A DNA stretch of 41,847 nucleotides from Pseudomonas viridiflava (GCF_001642795.1 NZ_LKEH01000038.1:741-42587); one strand, 5' to 3'; shown: positions 10,144 through 17,893, numbered from the stretch's first letter. The notes: generated by a model from the letters alone, not told the origin. Numbers and translations are program-made.

Positions 10144-11121
10144 TTATTTGTCCGAATGCCCCTGCGCCATGGCCACCACCACTTTGCGCTTGCCGGTGAA
10201 CGGGGCGCGGGAGTGGGCGGTGAGCATGTTGTCGAGCATCAGCACGTCGTTTTCCAGCCACGGGAAACTCACCGTGCAGTCGTCCAGCGCGCCGCGAATC
10301 TCGTCCAGCAGGGTCTCTTCGATGGCCGAGCCGTCGCCGTAGTACACATTGCGCGGCAGGTCTTCCTCGTCCACGACGTCCAGCAGGGTTTCGCGCACTT
10401 CCGGCTGCAGGTTGGAGATGTGAAAAAGGTGCGCCTGATTGAACCAGACCGTGTCCTGAGTGACCGGATGGCGCGACACCGCCTGACAAATCTGCCGGGT
10501 GCGCAGTTCGCCGTCGTCCTTCCACTCGCACTCGATGGCGTGGGCGCGGCAGTAGGCTTCGACCACGCTTTCATCTTCGGTGTTGAACACCTGACTCCAT
10601 TCCACGTCCAGCCCATTGCCGTAATTGCGCACGTACATCAGTTTCTTTTCGATGAAACGGTCACGGATGCGCGCCGGAATGCGGCGGTAGATCTCCCGGC
10701 TGTCGGCAATCGGCGTTTCGCCGCCGGTCTGCGCGGCAATCATGCTGTAGAACCAGATCTTCATCGGCCATTCCAGGGTGTAGGCCTGCTCGTTGTGCAG
10801 CGGAATGCTCTGGTGCGCCGGGTATTCGGTGGAGGTGTACACACCTTTGGTCACGTTGCTGCGCGGCGTGGAACCGAATTCGTAATTGAGCAGCGGATCG
10901 CCGAAGCCAGCAGCAAACTCGCGAAACACTTCAGGGCCGCCCACGTCGAAGCCGCGAAACAGAATGCCCCCGGCGCGATAAAGGTGTTCTGCGACCAGCG
11001 GCTTGAATTCGCCCAATGCTTCCATCAAGTCCAGACCTGGCTCGGGCGCCTGTACCAGCATTGGCAATGTGCCCGCCCCCGCCAGCAATGGCCGGATATC
11101 CAAACTCAACGCATGACTCAT
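10144..11121 (-). CDS. SyrP-like Fe(II)/2-oxoglutarate-dependent hydroxylase (probable Asp beta-hydroxylase)
   Basis: Protein of 325 residues in the TauD/SyrP family. SyrP hydroxylates Asp at the beta carbon while it is bound to an NRPS carrier protein in syringomycin synthesis. The metal triad reads His109-x-Glu111 (LHNEQAY) and His303 (DNMLTAHSR), with Arg312 nine residues on as the likely 2-oxoglutarate ligand. The Glu in place of the more usual Asp of HxD is, as I recall it, normal for SyrP homologues. The start at MSHALSLDIR has GGGAGAG upstream; the frame stays open 34 codons further but with no better start. It lies beside an NRPS whose A domain has an Asp code and an E domain, so its product is probably the D-beta-hydroxy-Asp that helps chelate iron in pyoverdine. 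It has its own candidate IS box and ends just before a hairpin repeat that could weaken read-through. Confidence 0.9.
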   Translation of the reverse strand: MSHALSLDIRPLLAGAGTLPMLVQAPEPGLDLMEALGEFKPLVAEHLYRAGGILFRGFDVGGPEVFREFAAGFGDPLLNYEFGSTPRSNVTKGVYTSTEYPAHQSIPLHNEQAYTLEWPMKIWFYSMIAAQTGGETPIADSREIYRRIPARIRDRFIEKKLMYVRNYGNGLDVEWSQVFNTEDESVVEAYCRAHAIECEWKDDGELRTRQICQAVSRHPVTQDTVWFNQAHLFHISNLQPEVRETLLDVVDEEDLPRNVYYGDGSAIEETLLDEIRGALDDCTVSFPWLENDVLMLDNMLTAHSRAPFTGKRKVVVAMAQGHSDK

Positions 11122-11191
11122 GATGACTCTCCCTTGATGGCAAAAGCGCCTGATCCCCTGCGGCCGGACGCAACGCCAATGTCCAGATTGA

Positions 11192-11215
11192 ACGTAACCG
11201 GCGGGCGGAAAATTA
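11192..11215 (-). promoter_or_regulatory. Candidate PvdS IS-box promoter for the syrP-like gene
   Basis: On the minus strand TAATT (11215-11211), in the context GGCTAATTTTCC, is followed after exactly 16 bases by CGT (11194-11192). It lies about 71 bp before the start codon. It shares the TAATT form with the pvdG and mbtH sites. Confidence 0.65.
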
Positions 11216-11288
11216 GCCGGCACACGACATTCACCCTCCCCAAAACCTGCTCTGAAACATTTCCTTTCATTTAAGCGCGAGAAAAAAC

Positions 11289-11312
11289 TACATCTTTCGT
11301 ATTCTCATTCGT
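11289..11312 (+). promoter_or_regulatory. Possible IS-box promoter for fpvG operon
   Basis: On the plus strand TACAT (11289-11293) is followed after 16 bases by CGT (11310-11312). It has one mismatch in the -35 element, so it is weaker than the other sites. The complementary strand contains AATGAGAAT, a partial Fur half-site, across 11301-11309. The site is about 118 bp before the chosen fpvG start. Confidence 0.4.
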
Positions 11313-11429
11313 CTTTAACTGGATGCAGGGCCTGTCGGTAGAACCGCGCCCGTTTTTCAGATATTGCCCCACAGAGAGCCCATGCCTGACTGAAGGCCGC
11401 TCCATACCGTGAATCGAGACCGTTTACCC

Positions 11430-12641
11430 ATGTCGAAGAAATCCCGCTCGAAAATCTGGTTTCTCGTCCACAGCTGGCTGGCCCTGCCCATCTGGTTCTT
11501 CGTGCTGATTGTCTGTGTGACCGGCACCCTGGCTGTGGTCAGCAAGGAAATCATGTGGCTGGCGATGCCGGAAATACGTGACAACCCGCCTTCGGACACG
11601 GCCGAGCGGATGAGTTTCGAGCAGATTCGCGCCACCCTCGAGCGTAACGAGCCGGACCTGATCGTCGGCACGATCATGCAGCCCGACGGCGACTATTTTG
11701 CCCTCAGCGTGTTCGTGACTTACCCCGACGGCCGTTCAGTCCCGGCCTACGTCAATCCGTATACCGGGGTGATTCAGGGCCTGACGCCGTCGTTCGATTT
11801 CCGCCGCTTCACCCGCGCCCTGCATGGCTGGTGGCTGGTGCCGTTCACCAATGGCTACTCGTGGGGCTGGTATCTGGTTTCCATTCTCGGCCTGCCGCTG
11901 CTGGCGTCGCTGGTGACCGGGCTGGTGGTCTACAAGAAGTTCTGGAAAGGCTTTTTCAAGCCGCTGCGCTTCAGCCAGGGACCACGGATCTTCTGGGGCG
12001 ACCTGCACCGGCTCAGTGGTGTCTGGTCGATCTGGTTCATTGCGGTCATTTCCATCACCGGCACCTGGTTTTTGATTCAGGCAATCCTCGGTGACAACCA
12101 GATCAGTATCTCCAGCCGTTCCCAGGTCGCTTCGATCATTCCCCACAGCGCGGTGCCGCTGACCGCCGATGGCAGCCCGGCACCGACCATCAGCCTGGAA
12201 AAGGCCGTGGAAATCGCCAAGGAGCGCATTCCAGGCCTGGAAGCCAGTTTCATCACACCGCCGTTCAACGCCTACAGCAACCTGCAGGTCGGCGGCCGCA
12301 GCTGGTATCCGCTGATGTACCAGACCGCCGAGATCAACCCGTACAGCGGTGAGATCGCCGCCTCTCATTTGCTGTCGGACCGCAACAAGCTGGAGTTCGT
12401 GACCGAGTCCATGCGTCCGCTGCACACCGGCGACTTCGGCGGCATCTGGATCAAGCTGATCTGGGCGTTCTTCGGTCTGGTGCTGAGCATGATGGTGCTC
12501 AGCGGCCTGCTGATCTGGAGCAAGCGCACCGCACTGGCCACGCTCAATGCCTTGAAGCGCGAGAACAGAATCCAACCGCTTTCCACCCGGCAAACCCCTC
12601 GGCCGCCGCTGGCGACCGGCACCCCGGAGAACAACCTGTGA
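11430..12641 (+). CDS. fpvG: FpvG, PepSY-domain inner membrane protein (ferripyoverdine reductase)
   Basis: Membrane protein of 403 residues with the PepSY-associated TM layout. Four hydrophobic helices are visible: TM1 near 9-34 (WFLVHSWLALPIWFFVLIV), TM2 near 145-166, TM3 near 195-220 and TM4 near 335-360, with a large periplasmic loop between 1 and 2 and another between 3 and 4. In P. aeruginosa FpvG is needed to reduce Fe(III) in ferripyoverdine so that iron is released in the periplasm. It opens an eight-gene plus-strand operon and its stop overlaps the GTG start of fpvH (GTGA). I chose ATG at 11430 (MSKKSRSKIW); a GTG at 11409 in the same frame would add seven residues and has a GAAGG further upstream. 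Neither has a strong ribosome site. Confidence 0.88.
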   Translation: MSKKSRSKIWFLVHSWLALPIWFFVLIVCVTGTLAVVSKEIMWLAMPEIRDNPPSDTAERMSFEQIRATLERNEPDLIVGTIMQPDGDYFALSVFVTYPDGRSVPAYVNPYTGVIQGLTPSFDFRRFTRALHGWWLVPFTNGYSWGWYLVSILGLPLLASLVTGLVVYKKFWKGFFKPLRFSQGPRIFWGDLHRLSGVWSIWFIAVISITGTWFLIQAILGDNQISISSRSQVASIIPHSAVPLTADGSPAPTISLEKAVEIAKERIPGLEASFITPPFNAYSNLQVGGRSWYPLMYQTAEINPYSGEIAASHLLSDRNKLEFVTESMRPLHTGDFGGIWIKLIWAFFGLVLSMMVLSGLLIWSKRTALATLNALKRENRIQPLSTRQTPRPPLATGTPENNL

Positions 12642-13180
12642 GCAAGGCCGCTGTCGCGCAACCCGCTTCGTCACTGAGCCGTTTCTGGCACAAATGGCGT
12701 TTCCACATCAACGTACTGCTGATCCTGATTCCGCTGGGTTTCATGCCCAAATACTTTGCCGACAACGCGCTGGATCGCGGCGACACGGGCCTCGGGCAGC
12801 GGGAGATTGGCGAGTTCAAGGTCGGCCCGTGGAGCCTGCGTCTGGCCGAAGACCGCAACGAAGCGCCGCGTCTGTCCGGTGCGTCGGGCTACATGAAAAG
12901 TTTCAATGCCGCGCTATGCAACGCCTGCATCGATCGGGTCAAGGCGACTTACCTGCGCATCGGCAAGCCCCGCAACCTGCGCACCGCCGGGGTAATTTTC
13001 TTCGGCGGCGGCTATCGCATGGGCGCCTTCATGCAGATCCCGGAAACCACCAGCCCCGACTCGGAACTGTGGATCACCATGGAAGGCTGGGACGGTTCCG
13101 TGCATCAAACCTCCATTCCCCTGCAACAGGCCTCGCCCACCACCGTGGCCTGGCTGAAAAAACAAGGAGCCAAACCATGA
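12638..13180 (+). CDS. fpvH: FpvH-like inner membrane protein
   Basis: Protein of 180 residues starting with GTG inside the fpvG stop (GTGA). It has one hydrophobic segment near 24-38 (INVLLILIPLGFMPK), giving a short cytoplasmic end and a periplasmic body of about 140 residues. The body contains a C94-N-A-C97 pair that could bind metal or form a redox disulfide, followed by a basic stretch. Identification rests on position and size in the conserved order fpvG-fpvH-fpvJ-fpvK-fpvCDEF known from P. aeruginosa (PA2403-PA2410), where FpvH assists iron release from pyoverdine. Its exact biochemical role is not known to me. The stop overlaps the fpvJ start (ATGA). Confidence 0.82.
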   Translation: MSKAAVAQPASSLSRFWHKWRFHINVLLILIPLGFMPKYFADNALDRGDTGLGQREIGEFKVGPWSLRLAEDRNEAPRLSGASGYMKSFNAALCNACIDRVKATYLRIGKPRNLRTAGVIFFGGGYRMGAFMQIPETTSPDSELWITMEGWDGSVHQTSIPLQQASPTTVAWLKKQGAKP

Positions 13181-13515
13181 ACGCCCGCTTCTCCCTCCGG
13201 CGGCTGACGGCCGCTGCGCTCTGCCTGATCGGCCTTGGCCTGAGCGCCAACGTGCAGGCCCATAACCCGATGTGTGAGTGCAAACAGATCGACAATGAAC
13301 AGATCCGCTGCACCGGCGGTTTCTCTGATGGCAGCGGCGCGCCGGGTGTGACCCTGGATGTGATCGGCTATGACGAGACCATTCTGGTGCCCGGCAAGCT
13401 GGGTGAGGATTCCACCGTCACCTTCAAGCGCCCCGCCTCCGAGTTCTACGTGCTGTTCGATGCCGGTCCCGGCCATGTCGTGGAGATCGACCAAGCGGAC
13501 ATCCCGGCCCCATGA
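13177..13515 (+). CDS. fpvJ: FpvJ-like small periplasmic protein
   Basis: Protein of 112 residues with a clear signal peptide: basic start (MNARFSLRR), hydrophobic core, and probable cleavage after NVQA at 28. The mature protein would begin with His29 and the cluster HNPMCECK, followed by Cys45. That arrangement suggests metal binding or a disulfide; the rest (about 45-112) looks like a small beta-rich domain. It is the third gene of the fpvGHJK set, overlapping fpvH and fpvK by 4 bp each. A longer open frame reaches back to 12694, but that part is a shadow of fpvH and lacks a signal peptide. The start at 13177 is backed by AAGGAG about eight bases upstream. Confidence 0.85.
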   Translation: MNARFSLRRLTAAALCLIGLGLSANVQAHNPMCECKQIDNEQIRCTGGFSDGSGAPGVTLDVIGYDETILVPGKLGEDSTVTFKRPASEFYVLFDAGPGHVVEIDQADIPAP

Positions 13516-14081
13516 GCGCGCCGACCCGACAGATCGTACGGCCGGCCGGTGCCGGGCATGAAACCCTCTACGTCCTCCTGTTGTGTCTGGTGATTCTGGC
13601 GGCTGCAGCAGGTGTCGTCAGCCTGCACGGTGAGCGTCAGGACGACCACAGTGTCGCCAGCCATCAGCTCGATGCGCGTCGCGACCTGACGGCAGCCGAA
13701 CAGGGCATCTATGCCGACCTGCGCGTGACGCTGGATGAAATCCGCCTGCTGACTCAGGAGCAATCAACGCCGGTCACGCCGCAGCAACTGGGCGAGGAAG
13801 GTTTTGCGCCGTTCGCTGAAGACGCAAGTTCCGTGAGCCGTGGCGCCCATGCGTGGCAGATGCTGGAGCAGTCTTATCTGGGGCTGAGCCAGACGCCGAC
13901 GGTGGCGGGCTCGTTCCTGATGCGGGTGGGCACCTCGTCTGACGCTCAGGCCGACATCTGGATCAACCGCAAGGCCACGGCGGCACCGGCCGACCTCAGT
14001 GACAAGACCCTGATCGGCGCAGGCTGGCAGCAGGTTGTCGCGCAATTCGACGCTGGTGTCACTCGCCAGCATCAGCACTGA
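13512..14081 (+). CDS. fpvK: FpvK-like single-pass membrane protein
   Basis: Protein of 189 residues with one hydrophobic segment near 19-37 (TLYVLLLCLVILAAAAGVV) after a short N-terminal tail, so most of it should lie in the periplasm. Just after the membrane segment comes a His-containing stretch (LHGERQDDHSVASHQ), and the protein ends RQHQH; these could be loose metal ligands. No enzyme motif is visible. The order and overlaps (ATGA with fpvJ) place it as the last of the FpvGHJK reduction complex that P. aeruginosa uses to strip iron from ferripyoverdine. About 25 bp separate it from fpvC. Confidence 0.82.
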   Translation: MSAPTRQIVRPAGAGHETLYVLLLCLVILAAAAGVVSLHGERQDDHSVASHQLDARRDLTAAEQGIYADLRVTLDEIRLLTQEQSTPVTPQQLGEEGFAPFAEDASSVSRGAHAWQMLEQSYLGLSQTPTVAGSFLMRVGTSSDAQADIWINRKATAAPADLSDKTLIGAGWQQVVAQFDAGVTRQHQH

Positions 14082-14106
14082 AATCATCAGAGAAGATCGC
14101 TCGCCC

Positions 14107-15039
14107 ATGCCTAATTTTTTCAAACGCCGCCCCTTGCTGCGTGTTCTGCTGATCGGCCTGTGCGCCACGCTGATGACGCCGCTGAGCCACGCCGCCGACC
14201 CGGCCAAGCGCCTGCGCATCGGCATCACCCTGCACCCGTATTACAGCTACGTGGCCAATATCGTGGGCGACAAGGCCGAGGTCGTACCGCTGATTCCAGC
14301 GGGTTTCAATCCCCACGCCTATGAGCCTCGCGCCGAGGACATCAAGCGCATCGGTTCGCTGGATGTGGTCGTGCTCAATGGCGTCGGCCATGACGACTTT
14401 GCCGACCGCATGATCGCCGCCAGCGAAAAGCCGGACATCAAGACCATCGAAGCCAACGCCGACGTGCCGTTGCTGGCTGCCACCGGTGTTGCTGCACGCG
14501 GCGCGGGCAAGGTGGTCAACCCGCACACCTTCCTGTCGATCAGCGCATCCATCGCACAGGTCAACAACATCGCCCGTGAACTGGGCAAGCTCGACCCGGA
14601 CAACGCCAAGACCTACACCGCCAACGCCCGCGCCTACGGCAAACGCCTGCGACAGATGCGTGCCGATGCCCTGGCCAAGCTGACCAAGGCACCCAACGCC
14701 GACCTGCGTGTGGCCACGGTGCATGCCGCCTACGATTACCTGCTGCGCGAGTTCGGCCTTGAGGTTACGGCAGTGGTGGAACCGGCCCATGGCATCGAAC
14801 CGAGCCCGAGCCAGTTGAAGAAAACCATCGATCAATTGCGTGAGCTGGACGTGAAAGTGATCTTCTCGGAAATGGATTTCCCGTCCACCTACGTCGACAC
14901 CATCCAGCGTGAGTCCGGGGTCAAGCTGTACCCGCTGTCGCACATCTCCTATGGCGAATACAGCGCCGACAAGTACGAAAAGGAAATGGCCGGCAACCTC
15001 GACACCGTGGTCCGGGCGATTCAGGAGGCAGGCGCATGA
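14107..15039 (+). CDS. fpvC: FpvC, periplasmic metal/siderophore-binding protein (ZnuA-type)
   Basis: Solute-binding protein of 310 residues in the cluster A-I (ZnuA/TroA) family. It has a signal peptide (about 1-29, ending SHA), then ITLHPYYSYVANIVG with His43, NPHAYEP with His70 and GVGHDDF with His95, the usual region of metal ligands. There is no long His-rich loop of the kind seen in zinc-specific ZnuA. In P. aeruginosa FpvC and FpvF are two binding proteins for the FpvDE ABC transporter and can bind ferripyoverdine or the released iron. The start at 14107 (MPNFFKRRPLL) fits a signal peptide; the frame is open 24 codons upstream inside fpvK. Its stop overlaps the fpvD start (ATGA). Confidence 0.9.
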   Translation: MPNFFKRRPLLRVLLIGLCATLMTPLSHAADPAKRLRIGITLHPYYSYVANIVGDKAEVVPLIPAGFNPHAYEPRAEDIKRIGSLDVVVLNGVGHDDFADRMIAASEKPDIKTIEANADVPLLAATGVAARGAGKVVNPHTFLSISASIAQVNNIARELGKLDPDNAKTYTANARAYGKRLRQMRADALAKLTKAPNADLRVATVHAAYDYLLREFGLEVTAVVEPAHGIEPSPSQLKKTIDQLRELDVKVIFSEMDFPSTYVDTIQRESGVKLYPLSHISYGEYSADKYEKEMAGNLDTVVRAIQEAGA

Positions 15040-15800
15040 CGGTTGCGCAAAACCTTGAGATCACCCATCAGGGGCCTGGCATTGAATTCAGCGACGTGAG
15101 CCTGACGCTGGGCCGCACCACGATTCTTGATCGCATCACCTTCAACGTGCGGGCAGGCAGCTTGCATGCACTGGTCGGCCCCAATGGCGGCGGCAAGAGT
15201 TCGCTGATCAAGACACTGCTTGGCCAGACCCCGCATCAGGGCCAGCTCAGCCTGCAATGGCCCGGCTCGCCCGGCCTGATCGGCTATGTGCCACAGGCGC
15301 TGGAATTCGACCGCGGCCTGCCGATGACCGTCGATGACTTCATGGCCGCCATGTGCCAGCGACGCCCTGCCTTTCTGGGCTTGTCGAAGCACTACGCTGC
15401 GGCCATCGGCGAAGCACTGGAGCGGGTCGGCATGCAGGACAAGCGCAAACGCCGCATGGGCGCGCTGTCGGGCGGCGAACGCCAGCGTGTGTTGCTGGCG
15501 CAGGGCCTGATTCCGGCTCCGCAGCTGCTGGTGCTGGATGAACCGATGTCGGCGCTGGATGAAGCCGGCATTCAGGTCTTCGAACGCCTGCTGGGCGACT
15601 GGCGTCGAGCCGGAATTACGGTGCTGTGGATCGAACACGATCTGGAAGCCGTGAAGCGGCTCGCCGATCAGGTGACCGGACTCAATCGTCGGGTGTTGTT
15701 CGATGAATCGGCGCAAACAGCGCTCACGCCGGAACGGCTGCTGACCCTGTTTTCCGCGCATCCGCGTGCGGCAGACGTCAAGAACGGGAGCGCTGCGTGA
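15036..15800 (+). CDS. fpvD: FpvD, ABC transporter ATPase
   Basis: ATP-binding subunit of 254 residues. Walker A is GPNGGGKS at 48-55, the signature is LSGGE at 144-148, Walker B is LLVLDEP at 164-170, and the switch His is in WIEHDLE. It belongs to the manganese/zinc/iron chelate importer family and should power the FpvE permease from the cytoplasmic side of the inner membrane, with FpvC and FpvF as periplasmic donors. It overlaps fpvC by 4 bp and fpvE by 1-4 bp. Confidence 0.93.
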   Translation: MTVAQNLEITHQGPGIEFSDVSLTLGRTTILDRITFNVRAGSLHALVGPNGGGKSSLIKTLLGQTPHQGQLSLQWPGSPGLIGYVPQALEFDRGLPMTVDDFMAAMCQRRPAFLGLSKHYAAAIGEALERVGMQDKRKRRMGALSGGERQRVLLAQGLIPAPQLLVLDEPMSALDEAGIQVFERLLGDWRRAGITVLWIEHDLEAVKRLADQVTGLNRRVLFDESAQTALTPERLLTLFSAHPRAADVKNGSAA

Positions 15801-16699
15801 TGGATTACGAGAGCTTTCGACTGTTCATTCAAGGCTTGGCGTCGTCCGGCTATCTGCCTGAAGCGCTGGCCTACGGCTTCGTGGTCAATGCCTTGCTTGC
15901 CGGGTTGCTGATCGGTCCGGTGCTGGGTGGTCTGGGCACGCTGGTGGTGGTCAAGCGCTTCGCGTTCTTCTCCGAAGCGGTAGGCCATGCGGCGTTGACG
16001 GGCGTGGCCATCGGCATCCTGCTCGGCGAGCCTTACACCGGCCCATATGGCAGTTTGTTCGGCTACTGCCTGCTGTTCGGCATCGTGCTCAATTACCTGC
16101 GCAACCGCACCGGCCTAGCGCCCGACACGCTGATCGGCGTGTTCCTGTCGGTGTCGCTGGCGCTGGGTGCGAGCCTGCTGCTGGTGCTGGCAGGCAAGAT
16201 CAACGTGCACATCCTGGAAAACGTGCTGTTTGGCTCGGTACTGACCGTCAACGGCAATGACCTGCTGGTGCTGCTGATCGTCGGCTCGCTGGTCATGGGC
16301 CTGAGCCTGCCGCTGTACAACCGCATCATGCTGGCCAGCTTCAATCCGCAGCTGGCCGCTGTGCGTGGCGTGGCGGTGAAGACGCTGGATTACCTGTTCG
16401 TGATTCTGGTGACGCTGATCACTGTGGCGGCGGTGAAGGTCATTGGCGCGATTCTGGTCGGCGCCCTGTTGGTGATTCCAGCCGCCGCTGCTCGCCTGTT
16501 GAGCCAGTCGCTGAAGGGCTTCTTCTGGATCTCGGTGGCGATTGCGACCGTCAGCACCCTGTGCGGCATTCTGCTGCCCATCGTCTTCGACCTGCCTGTA
16601 CCTTCCGGCGCAGCGATCATTCTGGTGGCCGGCGTCGCGTTCGCCCTGGCCGCCATCGCTCGCGGCACGGTGCCCAGCCTCAAAGGAAATATCGGATAA
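15800..16699 (+). CDS. fpvE: FpvE, ABC transporter permease (ZnuB/MntB type)
   Basis: Permease of 299 residues, strongly hydrophobic over most of its length with about eight or nine membrane helices, typical of the ABC-3 family that carries Mn, Zn or Fe. It pairs with FpvD. The start is ATG at 15800, sharing one base with the fpvD stop (TGATG); a GTG directly before it at 15797 would add one residue. The gene ends in TAA immediately followed by the fpvF ATG. Imported cargo is expected to be iron freed from ferripyoverdine in the periplasm. Confidence 0.92.
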   Translation: MDYESFRLFIQGLASSGYLPEALAYGFVVNALLAGLLIGPVLGGLGTLVVVKRFAFFSEAVGHAALTGVAIGILLGEPYTGPYGSLFGYCLLFGIVLNYLRNRTGLAPDTLIGVFLSVSLALGASLLLVLAGKINVHILENVLFGSVLTVNGNDLLVLLIVGSLVMGLSLPLYNRIMLASFNPQLAAVRGVAVKTLDYLFVILVTLITVAAVKVIGAILVGALLVIPAAAARLLSQSLKGFFWISVAIATVSTLCGILLPIVFDLPVPSGAAIILVAGVAFALAAIARGTVPSLKGNIG

Positions 16700-17608
16700 A
16701 TGTTCACTCTGCGACGTATGACCCTCGCGCTGGCCATGACCGGCCTGCTCTGCAATGCCGTCTCTGCGGCTGATGCCACAGCGCAATCCGCCCAGCCGGT
16801 ACGCGTGCTCGCCAGCCTGCCGATCACCTATGGCCTGGGGCAGATTCTGCTCAAGGACAGCGGCGTAGTGCTGGAGCGGGCTGCAGCAGCCAACCTGCCC
16901 GGCTCTCGCCAGACTGCCTACTTCACCGGGCGTGGTGCCGAGGCATTGCGTGGGCTGGCGGTCAACGCTGATGCGGTGATCGGGCTGCGCTCGATCTGGG
17001 CCGATGACCCGCTCTACCCCAATGCGCGCCGCAGCAACATTCGTATCGTTGAGATCGACGCCGCGCGTCCCGTGGACGGCAGCCTGCCCGGCATCGCGGT
17101 TCAGCCGGGGCAAGGTGTCGATGGCCTGAACAGTCAGCCGTGGCTGGCGAGCAACAACATGGGTCGCATGGCCGACGTCATGGCGGCAGACCTGGTGCGA
17201 CTGGCGCCCGCCGCCAAGCCGAAGATCGAGGGCAATCTGGCAGCGCTCAAGCAGCAACTGCTCAAACTCAGCGCCAGCAGCGAAGCGAGTCTGGCCAGCG
17301 CCGACAACCTGAGCGTGGTGAGCCTGTCGGACCGGTTCGGTTATCTGGTCAGCGGGTTGAATCTGGAGCTGATCGACAACCTGGCATTGACCGACGAACA
17401 ATGGACGCCAGAAGCGGTGCAGAAGCTGGCGAAGACTCTCAAGGACAACGACGTGGCCCTGGTACTCGACCACCGCCAGCCCCCCGAGCCGGTCAAGGCC
17501 GCGATTGACGAGGCAGGCAGCAAGTTGCTGGTACTGGGGATCGATGGCGCTGATCCGCTGGCGGAATTGCAGGGGGATATCGAGCAGATCATCGGGGCGC
17601 TGAAGTGA
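16700..17608 (+). CDS. fpvF: FpvF, second periplasmic binding protein
   Basis: Protein of 302 residues with a signal peptide (about 1-24, ending VSAAD) and a solute-binding fold related to periplasmic siderophore/metal receptors. It lacks the three N-terminal His residues seen in FpvC, so the two are unlikely to bind the same ligand in the same way. The context (last gene of fpvCDEF, start directly after the fpvE stop with AAAGGA upstream) matches P. aeruginosa, where FpvF with FpvC binds pyoverdine. It is the final gene of the operon and converges on the mbtH-like gene. Confidence 0.88.
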   Translation: MFTLRRMTLALAMTGLLCNAVSAADATAQSAQPVRVLASLPITYGLGQILLKDSGVVLERAAAANLPGSRQTAYFTGRGAEALRGLAVNADAVIGLRSIWADDPLYPNARRSNIRIVEIDAARPVDGSLPGIAVQPGQGVDGLNSQPWLASNNMGRMADVMAADLVRLAPAAKPKIEGNLAALKQQLLKLSASSEASLASADNLSVVSLSDRFGYLVSGLNLELIDNLALTDEQWTPEAVQKLAKTLKDNDVALVLDHRQPPEPVKAAIDEAGSKLLVLGIDGADPLAELQGDIEQIIGALK

Positions 17609-17645
17609 TACTGATTGGGCGCAGTCGCGCTCATTGATATCCCCT

Positions 17646-17676
17646 GAGCATTACCACGCTTCGCGTGGTAATGCTC
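17646..17676. terminator. Strong hairpin after fpvF (possible terminator)
   Basis: Perfect 14-bp stem GAGCATTACCACGC and its complement around a TTC loop, 38 bp after fpvF. There is no T tract, so it may instead be a REP-like hairpin that protects mRNA ends. With the next hairpin (17681-17693) it forms a member of the two-hairpin repeat family seen at 9964-10079 and 17942-18138. Confidence 0.55.
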
Positions 17677-17780
17677 TCAGGACGCTCCGCGTCTGAGTGC
17701 CTGCACTGAATCATCGGCCTGAGTGATTGGCGTCGCCTGACCCATGGGACGCAGAGCGTCCCTGGCTGAATGCATACCCC

Positions 17781-17866
17781 GTGGGAGGCGGCTTGCCGGC
17801 GATGGCGTCTGTTCAGTCACTGATAGGTCGCTTCAGAAAAAGTATCGCCGGCAAGCCGCCTCCCAC
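17781..17866. repeat. REPIN-like inverted pair of REP sequences
   Basis: A perfect 23-bp inverted repeat: the left arm 17781-17803 begins GTGGGAGGCGGCTTGCC and the right arm 17844-17866 is its exact complement. The arms are separated by 40 bp. Each arm contains its own small palindrome, as in Pseudomonas REP sequences moved by RAYT transposases. Confidence 0.85.
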
Positions 17867-17893
17867 AGTCCGTGGTCGCAGCAAGACTCGGGC

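Larger units (their letters stand above)
11122..11429. other. Divergent promoter region, syrP-like gene / fpvG (308 bp)
   Basis: No gene seen. It separates two divergent units and carries one candidate IS box for each, at 11192-11215 (minus) and 11289-11312 (plus). The core between 11230 and 11320 is AT-richer than its surroundings, as expected for promoters. No terminator-like stem is visible. Confidence 0.6.

Noticed and set aside
10076..10531. Minus-strand frame ending in a protein-like tail (YCVEDDFKRALGLRHL) beyond the syrP-like stop
   Set aside because: It might suggest a frameshifted C-terminus, but the SyrP-like protein already has the full family core including the distal His and Arg, and the tail runs into a repeat.
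11270..11280. TAAAT on the minus strand upstream of the syrP-like gene (in TTAAATGAAAGG)
   Set aside because: The 16th base after it is followed by GAG, not CGT; the site at 11192-11215 fits and is nearer the gene.
11736..12674. Minus-strand frame of 312 codons opposite fpvG
   Set aside because: It is antisense to a protein with clear PepSY-type membrane helices, and lacks a ribosome site or recognisable motif.
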